A DNA stretch of 64,000 bases, from contig OZ223208.1 of NCBI GenBank assembly GCA_965140405.1, positions 2,542,001-2,606,000 on the forward strand, given 5' to 3'. Under the pieces are notes generated by a model that saw only the letters and a program-made list of their open reading frames with translations, was not told the origin of the DNA and searched no databases. The position numbers and the translations under genes are program-made. This DNA is from G963556115 sp963666605. GTDB taxonomy: Bacteria; Planctomycetota; SZUA-567. Position 1 is the stretch's first letter; the number at the start of each line of letters is the position of its first letter. Positions 8,755-16,981 of this stretch are shown in pieces.

Positions 8755-8831
8755 TTGTCGTCTCCAAATAACAATTAGGTATTTAGTGACAACCTCGTAC
8801 TGCAAATTCAGGACTTACAATACTGTAGTCA

Positions 8832-8876
8832 CTAATTCAAACGTATCCATTTACTCATACTTTTTATAGCTATCAT
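8832..8876 (-). CDS. putative 14-codon leader ORF with near-perfect Shine-Dalgarno
   Basis: ATG at 8876 opens MIAIKSMSKWIRLN and stops with TAG at 8832-8834. Four bases before it sits AAAGGAGGTG (8881-8890), complementary over nine or more bases to the usual 16S tail, and the strongest ribosome site I saw in the window. It lies 77 nt upstream of the TTG start of the methyltransferase, in a different reading frame, so it is not an N-terminal piece of that protein. A leader peptide that couples or attenuates expression of the methyltransferase is one explanation. An independent microprotein or a chance ORF are the others. There is no family evidence. Confidence 0.4.
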   Translation of the reverse strand: MIAIKSMSKWIRLN

Positions 8877-8991
8877 ATTGCACCTCCTTTATATTTGTAT
8901 TCAAGATCAACACCTTATTAAGGCCAAGAATTAACCCAAAAAAATCTAATAAATAAACCCCGAATAATCGAGGTATATCTATTAACAAGTT

Positions 8992-10314
8992 TTAAATTTC
9001 CTCACATTGAAGCGTAAGAGGGGTAGACCCAATAACCTTCAGCTTGATAAGTGTCCCAATAGTGTCACGTGGATTCTCCATAGGAGCATCAAATATGCAT
9101 ATCATATTGGTATCTGTCCTGCCGGAGTACCTACTTTTGTCCCTTGCTGTAGGTCCCTCAACCATTACTTCAACTTCTTTACCAACAAATGACGCGGTTC
9201 GTTTTGAGCTAATCTCTTCTTGAACTCTTAGCAATCTCTGGTTGCGCTCTTTTTTAACATCCTCAGGAACGTCATCTTCAAGATTGTCTGCTGAAAAAGT
9301 ACCGGGTCTCGGTGAATACTTAAAAATATAGCTAGTCTGAAATTCAGCTTTTTTAAATAGATCTAGCGTTGCTTCAAAGTCCTCATTCGTCTCAGTAGAA
9401 AAGCCCACAATAAAATCACTGGTAATCAAAGTTCCAGGAGCATACTGCTTGATAAGCTCCAACTTTTCATCATATATCTCGCGGGTATAACCTCTCTTCA
9501 TCGCAGATAGAACCTTGGTCGATCCAGATTGAGCAGGCATATGCAAGTGCTTACAAACACGAGGAAGCTCCTCCATAGCTTTGAGCAATTCAACATCAAC
9601 ATCACGTGGATGACTAGTTACAAACCTCCACCTTAGCACCTCAGGTACTCCGTCATGAACAGCTCTTAGCAGCTCCGGCAGGCTACTCCCAATGTCTTTA
9701 CCATAAGCATCAACATTCTGCCCAAGAAGGGTTATCTCTTTTGCTCCCATCTCAGCCATACTCTTACACTCATCAATTACTGCTTGTACAGGCCTACTTG
9801 TCTCCCTACCTCTGACATAAGGGACAATACAATATGAACAGAAGTTATTGCACCCTCTCATAACAGAGACAAAGCCAGCAAATCCTTTATGAAGTTGCCT
9901 CTTATGAGCACCCAACGCACCAGCAGCAATTATGCTATCCTCACTAGTATCTACAACCCTCTCACCAAGACAAGCCCTATCAACCATATATGCAATGTTT
10001 GCGAACACTCTAGTTCCACACACAATATTTAGGTGTTTAGGAAGTATTTTAAAGAGTTCCTCTCCTAGACGCTGAGCAAGACACCCCATTATTCCAATAA
10101 TCTTTGAAGGATCTAATTGTCTCACCCTCTGCAAGACACGTTCTTCAGCATGCTCTCTAACCGAACAAGTATTGAACAAAACAATATCTGCTTCATTCTC
10201 GTCTTCAACAATTTTATAGCCATTATCAACGAGTGATTCTACCGCCAACTCACTATCAAGTTTATTCATCTGACACCCAAAGGTGTGAATAACAACATTT
10301 TTATTACTAGTCAT
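8992..10314 (-). CDS. miaB: tRNA-2-methylthio-N6-dimethylallyladenosine synthase MiaB
   Basis: This is a radical-SAM methylthiotransferase that converts i6A37 to ms2i6A37 in tRNA, downstream of MiaA (also in this window). The 440-aa protein has the N-terminal UPF0004 domain with the auxiliary cluster cysteines (TFGCQMNK Cys14, FNTCSV Cys50 and GIMGCLAQ around Cys78), the radical-SAM motif RGCNNFCSYCIVP, SHPRDVD, HMPAQSGS, KRGYTREIY and TSDFIVGFSTET, and a C-terminal TRAM domain (~375-440). The length is that of MiaB rather than RimO or MtaB. A small CCTCGA/TCGGGG hairpin followed by a T-rich stretch lies just after the stop. I am confident of this call. Confidence 0.96.
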   Translation of the reverse strand: MTSNKNVVIHTFGCQMNKLDSELAVESLVDNGYKIVEDENEADIVLFNTCSVREHAEERVLQRVRQLDPSKIIGIMGCLAQRLGEELFKILPKHLNIVCGTRVFANIAYMVDRACLGERVVDTSEDSIIAAGALGAHKRQLHKGFAGFVSVMRGCNNFCSYCIVPYVRGRETSRPVQAVIDECKSMAEMGAKEITLLGQNVDAYGKDIGSSLPELLRAVHDGVPEVLRWRFVTSHPRDVDVELLKAMEELPRVCKHLHMPAQSGSTKVLSAMKRGYTREIYDEKLELIKQYAPGTLITSDFIVGFSTETNEDFEATLDLFKKAEFQTSYIFKYSPRPGTFSADNLEDDVPEDVKKERNQRLLRVQEEISSKRTASFVGKEVEVMVEGPTARDKSRYSGRTDTNMICIFDAPMENPRDTIGTLIKLKVIGSTPLTLQCEEI

Positions 10315-10387
10315 TAATGCAAACTCTCTTTAAAAAATCAAAATCCCTATAAAGTAACTCATAAAAAAAATCGAGCTATTTAGACTA

Positions 10388-11074
10388 CTAGACAACTGCT
10401 ACTTGGAGTAAGATCCAATCCAAACACTCATTATCATGAATGATTCTGTTATACTTTTCTATGTCTACCTTGTGAAACTTGAGATAGACACACTTCTCCT
10501 CTTTTGAAAAATCGACTACTTCTGTAAAAAAAGATCTCTCCTGCCCACCCGGCCATACGATCTTTAACTCTAAAACATTATACTCATCGAGCAACATCTC
10601 TGGCACTATTAGCTTTACCCCATCCTTACCAAAAGACACCGTATCACCAGTATAAAATATAGTTGCTGCATCAACAGCAATAAAACGTCCATGTACTTCA
10701 ATTGAACTTGGAAGATATGAGTAACTTTTTTTTATCTGCTCAAGGGTCATATCGGTTCCCTTTACTTTGAACTTCTTCTCAGGTTTACCCTCTTTGAACT
10801 CAATAACGATCTGCCCTAGCTGGACGTTCAAACCATCTGTCAATTTAAAGACATCTGTAGGGAATTTATTAATGACCATACCTGCACTAGACTTCAAATC
10901 TTTTATAATATAAGTATCATCCTGAAGAATAATTTCTACATGAGCTCTAGACACCGTACTATCATTAATCACGCAATCAGACAAAGCTCTTTTGCGGCCA
11001 ATAACAGTTCTGGTCTTGGTCAATTCATAGACGTAGACCCCTCTATTTGGATCAAAGATATTAATATATGCCAT
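10388..11074 (-). CDS. FHA-domain protein with PilZ-like C-terminal half
   Basis: The N-terminal ~100 residues are a forkhead-associated domain, a phosphothreonine-binding module: IGRKR (Gly26-Arg27), SRAHVEI (Ser42-His45), then KDLKSSAGMVIN where many FHA domains have a conserved Asn. The remaining ~120 residues form a beta-rich region (VSFGKDGVKLIVPEML ... VLELKIVWPGG ... VYLKFHKVDIEKYNRII) that resembles the second half of PilZ domains but lacks the Arg motifs needed for c-di-GMP. That part is a weak guess. No kinase gene is adjacent. The ATG at 11074 has a GGTGGGG site. The protein lacks a signal peptide and should be cytoplasmic. Confidence 0.75.
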   Translation of the reverse strand: MAYINIFDPNRGVYVYELTKTRTVIGRKRALSDCVINDSTVSRAHVEIILQDDTYIIKDLKSSAGMVINKFPTDVFKLTDGLNVQLGQIVIEFKEGKPEKKFKVKGTDMTLEQIKKSYSYLPSSIEVHGRFIAVDAATIFYTGDTVSFGKDGVKLIVPEMLLDEYNVLELKIVWPGGQERSFFTEVVDFSKEEKCVYLKFHKVDIEKYNRIIHDNECLDWILLQVAVV

Positions 11075-11131
11075 ATCCCCACCAAGAAAAAGTAAAAAAG
11101 TTTGTTTATAAATAGTTACAAGAATAATATT

Positions 11132-11569
11132 CTAGATTTTCTTATGAAACATATCTACGCCACTCACGGCACTCCATCCACGCTTCACAAAGGCTTTTAT
11201 TCCAATCTCATTACAATCCAAAACATAAAGAAAGAATTCAGATATCTCATAGCTAGCAAACCCAGAATATGATGCATGAAAGAGCTCATCAATAATCCCA
11301 GTACCACGATACTCTTCACTTACTACTACGTGCCTAAACGTACCATACATACCATCAGTTCCAGCGAGTAGAGTCCCAATGATTCGTGAATCCCTGTCAT
11401 CTCTCGCAACAAAGCTCAATCCAGGGTTGCGCTTCAGATAACGCTTAAGAGTCTCAAGATAATTAGCATCATCAGAAAAACAGAGATTAGTGGTTTCTTT
11501 CCAGAGAGCAATCATCTCTGGAATATCCTCTACAGTCACTTCTTGAATTGATATATTTTGAAAAACCAA
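11132..11569 (-). CDS. GNAT-family N-acetyltransferase
   Basis: The 145-aa protein has the acetyl-CoA fold: an N-terminal TVEDIPEMIALW segment, the strand pair SFVARDDRDSRIIGTLLAG, the pyrophosphate-loop region VVVSEEYRGTGIIDELF, and a final LYVLDCNEIGIKAFVKRGW strand-helix typical of GNAT enzymes. The loop R-G-T-G-I-I lacks the usual final Gly/Ala. The substrate is unknown. The hflX stop is two bases upstream of its start, so it is translationally downstream of hflX. Confidence 0.75.
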   Translation of the reverse strand: MVFQNISIQEVTVEDIPEMIALWKETTNLCFSDDANYLETLKRYLKRNPGLSFVARDDRDSRIIGTLLAGTDGMYGTFRHVVVSEEYRGTGIIDELFHASYSGFASYEISEFFLYVLDCNEIGIKAFVKRGWSAVSGVDMFHKKI

Positions 11570-11571
11570 GT

Positions 11572-12870
11572 TTATACCTCAATCATTTCACCTGGCATCT
11601 TTTTAATGCGCTCGTAATCTGCCCTCTCAAGAACGACCGATACAATAACATCATTCTCTTCATATACAGTATCACCTACAACGCCGACCTGATTGATTAC
11701 AGCCAGACGTTTTCCATCCCCAGCAGAGAAGCGAACCGTGACCTTACACTTGCCAGCGGTAACCTTCTCCTCAATAATATTTAGTAACTCATCAAGACCT
11801 TGTCCAGTATGAGCCGAAACTACTACCGATTCGCCAAGATCATTTATCAATCTTTCAAGAGCTAGTTCATCTGTAATTTTATCAGCCTTATTGATGATAT
11901 ATAACTTCTCTTTATCCTTCATCCCAAGCGAAGCAAGTGTATCCTCAACAGCCAAGACTTGTGCCTTTGCCATAGGGTCAGCACCATCAACAACAACAAG
12001 GAGTAAATCAGCCTGAGCAGCTTCCTCAAGAGTCGCATGAAAACTCGCAACAAGGTGGTGAGGTAGACGCCTGATAAACCCAACCGTATCAGAGATCAAA
12101 ATAGTACTTGAGTTAGGTAATACAAGCTTTCTAGTCAAGGTATCGAGTGTTGCGAATAGCTGGTCTTCAACATACGCAGTATCACCTGTCAACTTATTAA
12201 GCATTGAGCTCTTACCAGCATTGGTATACCCTACAAGACAGGTAGTGAATTTTGTATCTCGCGTCGCTACCTCTCTAGCTTTTCTACTCTCAATCTCTTC
12301 AAGGTCTCTTCTAAGGAATGAAAGTTTACGCCTGATAATACGTCTATCAGTCTCTATCTGGCTCTCACCAGGACCTCTTGTTCCAATTCCCCCACCAAGC
12401 CTCTCAAGGTGAGTCCATTTTCTTGCAAGCCTAGGCAGTTCATACTGCAACTGAGCCAACTCTACTTGAAGCGTAGCCTGCTTTGAAGTAGCCCTAGACA
12501 TAAAGATATCCAAGATCACTTCACTCCTGTCAATCACCTTTAGCCTTGCTGCTTCTTCTATAGTACTAAGCTGTGTGGGTGAAATATCATCATCAACCAC
12601 GATAGTATCTGCCCCACATTCATGAGCCATATCTACCATATCATAGAACTTACCCTTACCTAGGTAGTATTTTGTAGTTGGCTTATCCAATTTCTGAATA
12701 AGAGAACCAACGACCTCTGCACCAGCAGTGTCGAGTAGTGCTGTAAGCTCATCTAGTGGATCTTCCGATGCATCATACCTTCCCGGTTTGATTACCCCAA
12801 CGAGAAAACACCTTTCACTTGTTAAAGTCAGTTCTTCTCTATCAACTCTATCTTGATTATTACTAGTCAT
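11572..12870 (-). CDS. hflX: ribosome-associated GTPase HflX
   Basis: HflX binds 50S subunits and splits or rescues stalled ribosomes under stress. The 432-aa protein has the N-terminal HflX domain (FLVGVIKPGRYDASEDPLDE; KYYLGKGKF; DTIVVDDDISPTQ; VIDRSEVILDIF), the glycine-rich linker LGGGIGTRGPGESQIETDRR, and a GTPase domain with G1 GYTNAGKSS, G3 DTVGFIRRLPHHLV and G4 INKADK. It is the first gene of hflX-GNAT. Confidence is high. Confidence 0.95.
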   Translation of the reverse strand: MTSNNQDRVDREELTLTSERCFLVGVIKPGRYDASEDPLDELTALLDTAGAEVVGSLIQKLDKPTTKYYLGKGKFYDMVDMAHECGADTIVVDDDISPTQLSTIEEAARLKVIDRSEVILDIFMSRATSKQATLQVELAQLQYELPRLARKWTHLERLGGGIGTRGPGESQIETDRRIIRRKLSFLRRDLEEIESRKAREVATRDTKFTTCLVGYTNAGKSSMLNKLTGDTAYVEDQLFATLDTLTRKLVLPNSSTILISDTVGFIRRLPHHLVASFHATLEEAAQADLLLVVVDGADPMAKAQVLAVEDTLASLGMKDKEKLYIINKADKITDELALERLINDLGESVVVSAHTGQGLDELLNIIEEKVTAGKCKVTVRFSAGDGKRLAVINQVGVVGDTVYEENDVIVSVVLERADYERIKKMPGEMIEV

Positions 12871-13304
12871 GTTGGCCTTTTTATAAAATTTAACTTCAAC
12901 GTTGATATACGCTCATGCTACACAATTTATGTATATCACAATTCATAGTACCTAATATAAGATTTTAGCTAAAAACGCTTTACAGTAAATACCCTCTTAC
13001 TAAAAAAGCAATAATTATAGAGATTTCACACCAGTTTACGAATATTCCCAATTCTATTCGGATGATTTGCGAACAAAAGTGACAAAACATATGGAGAAGG
13101 ACAATTATAAAAGCCGATCATTACTATACGACAATCGCAAAAGCAGCATGTTTATTTGTGATTTTAAGGCAGTAATGTAGCATTTAATTTATTTTAGTAT
13201 ATTTTTTTATTTAATCACCGATTATAAAAGGTATAATAACAATTGTACATTCCATATGTTCATAAACAATAAATTGCATGAACATCAGTCATAAAGGAAA
13301 TACC
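12871..13304. other. 434-bp divergent intergenic region
   Basis: This AT-rich spacer separates hflX (minus) from the small gene at 13305. TATAAT at 13232-13237 is a plausible -10 for the plus-strand gene, but no good -35 is present. A 29-codon ATG frame at 13091-13180 has no family match. I see no RNA gene or repeat. Confidence 0.4.
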
Positions 13305-13634
13305 ATGAACGAACGAGAAAGACGTAAAGAAGAACTACTAAATGAGCTTGCTAAGCGCTACCAGGATTCATCAGAGACGATGAAAAACCTAGCAATGCGT
13401 ATCCAGTCTGCTGCACAAGATAGCCACAGCCAGACACGCACTCATGAAGAACATAATAAGGAACTCCGCAAAAATATAGATGCAGATCAAGGACCATTGC
13501 CATTCTCATATCTTGAGTTCCTAGAATTTTCGTCTTCTGCAGAGTTCGAAAAGTACAAAAACATGCCGGTAATCACCAAAGAAGACATTGAGTCTACAAA
13601 CTTAGATGACTTAATCGAGTCGCTTCAAGACTAA
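13305..13634 (+). CDS. small hydrophilic protein of unknown function
   Basis: The 109-aa product is charged and mostly helical (MNERERRKEELLNELAKRYQ, then a Gln/His-rich linker) with an acidic C-terminal part (KEDIESTNLDDLIESLQD). I recognise no family. It has no signal peptide or membrane segment. The in-frame ATG at 13278 would add nine residues; the ATG at 13305 is preceded by AAAGGAA at good spacing and is preferred. It is followed by a strong terminator, so it is probably transcribed alone rather than with nadD. Confidence 0.7.
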   Translation: MNERERRKEELLNELAKRYQDSSETMKNLAMRIQSAAQDSHSQTRTHEEHNKELRKNIDADQGPLPFSYLEFLEFSSSAEFEKYKNMPVITKEDIESTNLDDLIESLQD

Positions 13635-13668
13635 TATTTAATAAGAAGTTGACAAACAAGATCTTTTA

Positions 13669-13704
13669 TATAAGCTATCCTTATTGAAGGATAGCTTATA
13701 TTTT
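13669..13704 (+). terminator. Rho-independent terminator
   Basis: A perfect 14-bp stem (13669-13682 with 13687-13700), an ATTG tetraloop and a TTTT tail lie 35 nt after the small gene ending at 13634. Confidence 0.88.
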
Positions 13705-13744
13705 AGAGCCTATAAACACTATAACCCAAGGATTATGAATATAG

Positions 13745-14362
13745 ATGAAGATCGGTATTTTTGGAGGAACATTCGACCCACCACACCTAGGACACCTAGG
13801 AATTGCCACAAGTGCCTTGAATGCCGGCTTAGTTGACCGAGTAATATTTGTTCCAACATCTACTCCCCCTCATAAATCACGACCTAAATTAACGTCAGAC
13901 CAAGACCGCCTAAAAATGACTGAAATAATGATCCAAGCCCATGAAAACCTGAGTGTCTCCGATATAGAGATTGAACGAAAGGGAGTTAGTTATACATATC
14001 TAACAATACAAGATTTCCAAAGAGCTTACCCTGAGGACTCCCTTAGACTAATAATTGGAGCAGATATGGCAATAACGTTTGATTTATGGGTAAATTCGAA
14101 GTACATTATTGATAATGCACCACCACTAATCGCTGCACGTCCTGGATATCATTTTAGCAAGGACTTCGGGATAACTACCCCTAAAGGTCTACCATCTTCT
14201 TATAGAAAGATACTGCTATCAGGAATTTATCAGGCACCATTATGGGATATATCAAGTACTGGAATCCGTAATCTGGTAAAACATCCCAATTCTACAGACA
14301 TTCTGCAGTTTCTTGATAAAAAAGTTTGCGACTATATTATAAGTAATAATCTATATGTTTAG
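13745..14362 (+). CDS. nadD: nicotinate-nucleotide adenylyltransferase NadD
   Basis: NadD adenylates nicotinate mononucleotide to deamido-NAD. The 205-aa protein carries GIFGGTFDPPHLGH (residues 4-17, the nucleotidyltransferase HxGH region), FVPTSTPPHK, LRLIIGADM and the C-terminal ISSTGIRNLV motif. The length is normal. NAD synthesis is also represented by nadA at 24350-25264, but the two are not in one operon. Confidence 0.95.
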   Translation: MKIGIFGGTFDPPHLGHLGIATSALNAGLVDRVIFVPTSTPPHKSRPKLTSDQDRLKMTEIMIQAHENLSVSDIEIERKGVSYTYLTIQDFQRAYPEDSLRLIIGADMAITFDLWVNSKYIIDNAPPLIAARPGYHFSKDFGITTPKGLPSSYRKILLSGIYQAPLWDISSTGIRNLVKHPNSTDILQFLDKKVCDYIISNNLYV

Positions 14363-14391
14363 TATCTATTTATAATACAGTTTTTTCAATC

Positions 14392-14420
14392 ATTGACAAA
14401 ATTAGAGAAAATGTTAGTAT
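14392..14420 (+). promoter_or_regulatory. promoter of tRNA-Arg
   Basis: TTGACA (14392-14397), a 17-nt spacer and TAGTAT (14415-14420) lie 33 nt before the mature tRNA 5' end. Confidence 0.65.
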
Positions 14421-14453
14421 ATCATTACTAAAAATAAGAAGCGCTGGAAATAT

Positions 14454-14525
14454 GTCCCAGTGGTCCAATGGATAGGACGGAAGCCTCCGGAGCTTCAGTT
14501 TGGGGTTCGATTCCCTACTGGGACG
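14454..14525 (+). tRNA. tRNA-Arg (anticodon CCG)
   Basis: The 72-nt sequence folds into a full cloverleaf: acceptor GTCCCAG/CTGGGAC, D stem GTCC/GGAC, anticodon stem GAAGC/GCTTC with loop CTCCGGA (anticodon CCG, codon CGG), a 4-nt variable loop, and a T arm with TTCGATT. The discriminator base is G and CCA is not encoded. A T6 run follows at 14527 and may terminate it. Confidence 0.95.
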
Positions 14526-14565
14526 CTTTTTTATGTACTCTTTTTGTACCCTAACTGGGAATAAA

Positions 14566-15711
14566 ATGGTTATGAAACTAAAACTGCTCAGCTATTTCAG
14601 ACATAACAATGAGGATAGTTTCGATGTAAAACTGCTAGTAATTATCAATATAATCAGCTTTATACTCGCCTTTTTTTCCATTATCACCAGCGAAATACTT
14701 TCTGCCAATAATACACCCTTACCAAGGTCAAATCTTATAAGTTTAGATTTCATCTCAATCTTCTGGTGTATGGTATTAATACTAACTATAACCCTAGCAG
14801 AGCTAGCTCTATACCCAGAGTACTTTCAACTATCACGAAAGCTATCTCTTTTTGTCTATACTTTTGTCCTTATTCCTGTAGGGCTATATATTTCTGGTTC
14901 ACTCACAATTATAGCAATGTACTATATTCTGGCAATTTTTCTTCTAAACATCATTGCAACGACAAGAGAACGCTTCATTATCAACCCATTCTTTCTCGTC
15001 TTGATTTATGCATTTATCATTATATCTCACCAATATCCAGAATACCTACCGGCTCCACCTAGTGAAAGAATATTATTTCTTCATTGGCTTGTAGATGCTC
15101 CCGTAGTCATTCTAACCACAGCACTTCTAACAGCCGTAACCACAGAGACTTACAGGCAAGAAAACAAAAAGCTTAGAGAGCAAAATATAAGACTAGAGCA
15201 GCTCATGCGAACAGACAACCTCACAGGACTATACAATAAGACCTACTTGAATGAACAACTCCCTATCCTTCTAAACAAAGCCCATGATAGCAAGACACCT
15301 CTGTGCATATTTATTATTGATATAGATTATTTTAAGAATTACAATGATCTTTACGGCAATATAAAAGGTGACTCATGCCTGATTGAGGTTGCAAATATTT
15401 TAAAGCGAAACTGCTCACATATTACAGATTCTATCTTCCGCTTTGGTGGGGAGGAATTTATTCTAATATTACCAGACACAGACCAAGATGGCGCACGAAT
15501 TCTCGCAGAATCAATTCTTGAAGATTTTCATCAAAAGAAAATTGATCATTACAGATCGATGATTTGTAATTATGTTACCGTCAGTATTGGCATTCACTAC
15601 TACTCTGGTATTAATAAAGCAACCCCAGATGATGTTATCAAGAATGCAGACAATGCCCTCTATACAGTAAAAAGCAAAGGTCGTAACGATTACTGTATTA
15701 ATATTAATTAG
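14566..15711 (+). CDS. membrane diguanylate cyclase (GGDEF)
   Basis: The enzyme should make c-di-GMP. The first ~195 residues hold about six hydrophobic segments (for example 23-41, 60-83, 95-132, 139-154, 168-192). A short coiled coil (ENKKLREQNIRLEQLM) leads to a GGDEF domain with DNLTGLYNK, IIDIDYFKNYND and FRFGGEEF (active site 294-298), and ends with ADNALYTVKSKGRND. The inhibitory I-site, usually RxxD five residues before GGEEF, reads H285-I-T-D288, so product inhibition is doubtful. The frame is open further upstream into the tRNA; the ATG at 14566 after GGGA is the sensible start. Membrane sensing domain unnamed. Confidence 0.88.
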   Translation: MVMKLKLLSYFRHNNEDSFDVKLLVIINIISFILAFFSIITSEILSANNTPLPRSNLISLDFISIFWCMVLILTITLAELALYPEYFQLSRKLSLFVYTFVLIPVGLYISGSLTIIAMYYILAIFLLNIIATTRERFIINPFFLVLIYAFIIISHQYPEYLPAPPSERILFLHWLVDAPVVILTTALLTAVTTETYRQENKKLREQNIRLEQLMRTDNLTGLYNKTYLNEQLPILLNKAHDSKTPLCIFIIDIDYFKNYNDLYGNIKGDSCLIEVANILKRNCSHITDSIFRFGGEEFILILPDTDQDGARILAESILEDFHQKKIDHYRSMICNYVTVSIGIHYYSGINKATPDDVIKNADNALYTVKSKGRNDYCININ

Positions 15712-16198
15712 TTTCAAGAATTACTGAATCTGATCCTCAAGGAATTCAAGATAGCTTACTTACATTCAGAAATTGAGCAATTTCAAGAAACATCCCTATT
15801 GTCAACACCTGAGTTCAACTTTCAATCCGGCTTACAGTATACCGATTCTTTGAAATACTATCTGCAAGTATCTCCATAAAAATTACTATCTCACCAATTA
15901 TTGCATTAATTTCTCTCCCAACTTTCTCAGGGTTCATTTGAGAGTATACTGCATCCCGCTCAATTTACTTTGACAAATCATTCATATTACACCCAGTACA
16001 ACTCAATACTATCAAGTTATACTTTATGCTCATACAAACAACAACACTTCCATAGAGAAGAGTTTTCTCAAAAGCAATATAATGAACACAAAAGAAATTA
16101 CAATAGCATGCGAACTTATGGTCAAGGATTTGTTTTAATACAGTAGGCAATATTCGAAAAAAGGCTAGCGATCCATCAATAGCATAATATAAAAACTC
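15712..16198. other. 487-bp gap, possible gene remnant on minus strand
   Basis: No intact gene is visible. On the minus strand a ~45-codon stretch (about 15968 down to 15820) reads like protein (MNPEKVGREINAIIGEIVIF and following) with no start signal. Just upstream, in another frame, a separate short stretch ends MNDLSK. This may be a decayed gene, but the evidence is weak. Confidence 0.25.
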
Positions 16199-16981
16199 CT
16201 ATATGTCGATCACCAAGCCATCAAAAGCAACAAATACCCCTTCAGGCATTTCACTCTGTAGCACCTCATGCCTGAAGTTTGTACCATGTGAAAGATGAGT
16301 AAGCCAAGTTCTCACAGCACCAATCCTGCGAGAAGCCTCCAACGCTTGCTGAACATTAAAATGTGTTCGATGTTCCTCGCGTCTAAGTCCATCAATAATA
16401 AGAGACTTTACCCCTGCTAAAAGCTTAAATGTGCTCTCAGGTATGAATGAAACATCACTAATATATGCAAAAGATCCAATTCTATACCCATAAATCTCAC
16501 TCTCACCATGAATTACCGGCAAAGGCAGTATTTTAACACCAAAGAGTTCGAACTCATCCTTTACTGTATGCAGCTCAACCCTTGGCAGACCTCCACCTAG
16601 CGGTTTTGCTTCCCATATATAGTCAAATCTTTTTCTAATCCAGCGAGCAGTATCTTGATGCGCAAAAACTGGGATATCACACTTCTGTTTGAAACAGAAC
16701 GGTCTAATATCATCCAATCCGGATACATGGTCAGCATGGTTATGAGTAAGCAGTATAGCATCAAGGGTCTTCATCTTGCTACGTAGTGCTTGATACCTAA
16801 AGTCAGTTGTCGTATCGATAACTATATTTTTACCATTGACACTTAAAAGCACACTTGACCTCAGTCTATGATCCTTAGGATCCTCAGAGGTGCACGTATT
16901 GCAATAACATCCTATTACTGGCACTCCCGTACTTGTTCCACTACCTAAGATTTCACATCTTATTTTAACACTCTCATGCAT
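16199..16981 (-). CDS. MBL-fold metallohydrolase, PhnP-like
   Basis: The 260-aa protein is a beta-lactamase-fold hydrolase. It shows LGSGTSTGVPVIG followed by Cys25-x-Cys27-x2-Cys30, which matches the extra zinc site of PhnP-type phosphodiesterases. The catalytic LTHNHADHVSGLDD comes next, then VIHGESEIYGYR, AYISDVSFIPE and a late LTHLSHGTNF. PhnP opens phosphoribosyl 1,2-cyclic phosphate in phosphonate catabolism, but no phn genes are near, so a broader phosphodiesterase role is just as possible. Its ATG overlaps by one base the stop of the upstream HEAT-repeat gene. Confidence 0.8.
   Translation of the reverse strand: MHESVKIRCEILGSGTSTGVPVIGCYCNTCTSEDPKDHRLRSSVLLSVNGKNIVIDTTTDFRYQALRSKMKTLDAILLTHNHADHVSGLDDIRPFCFKQKCDIPVFAHQDTARWIRKRFDYIWEAKPLGGGLPRVELHTVKDEFELFGVKILPLPVIHGESEIYGYRIGSFAYISDVSFIPESTFKLLAGVKSLIIDGLRREEHRTHFNVQQALEASRRIGAVRTWLTHLSHGTNFRHEVLQSEMPEGVFVAFDGLVIDI

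Noticed and set aside
10388..11569. FHA-GNAT gene pair as a toxin-antitoxin module
   Set aside because: The GNAT gene is tied to hflX, not to the FHA gene, and lacks toxin-type GNAT context such as a DUF1778 partner.
13091..13180. 29-codon ATG frame in the hflX upstream region
   Set aside because: No ribosome site and no recognisable similarity.
16199..16981. Phosphonate degradation operon based on the PhnP-like hydrolase
   Set aside because: No other phn gene is present in the window; the hydrolase is linked to a HEAT protein instead.
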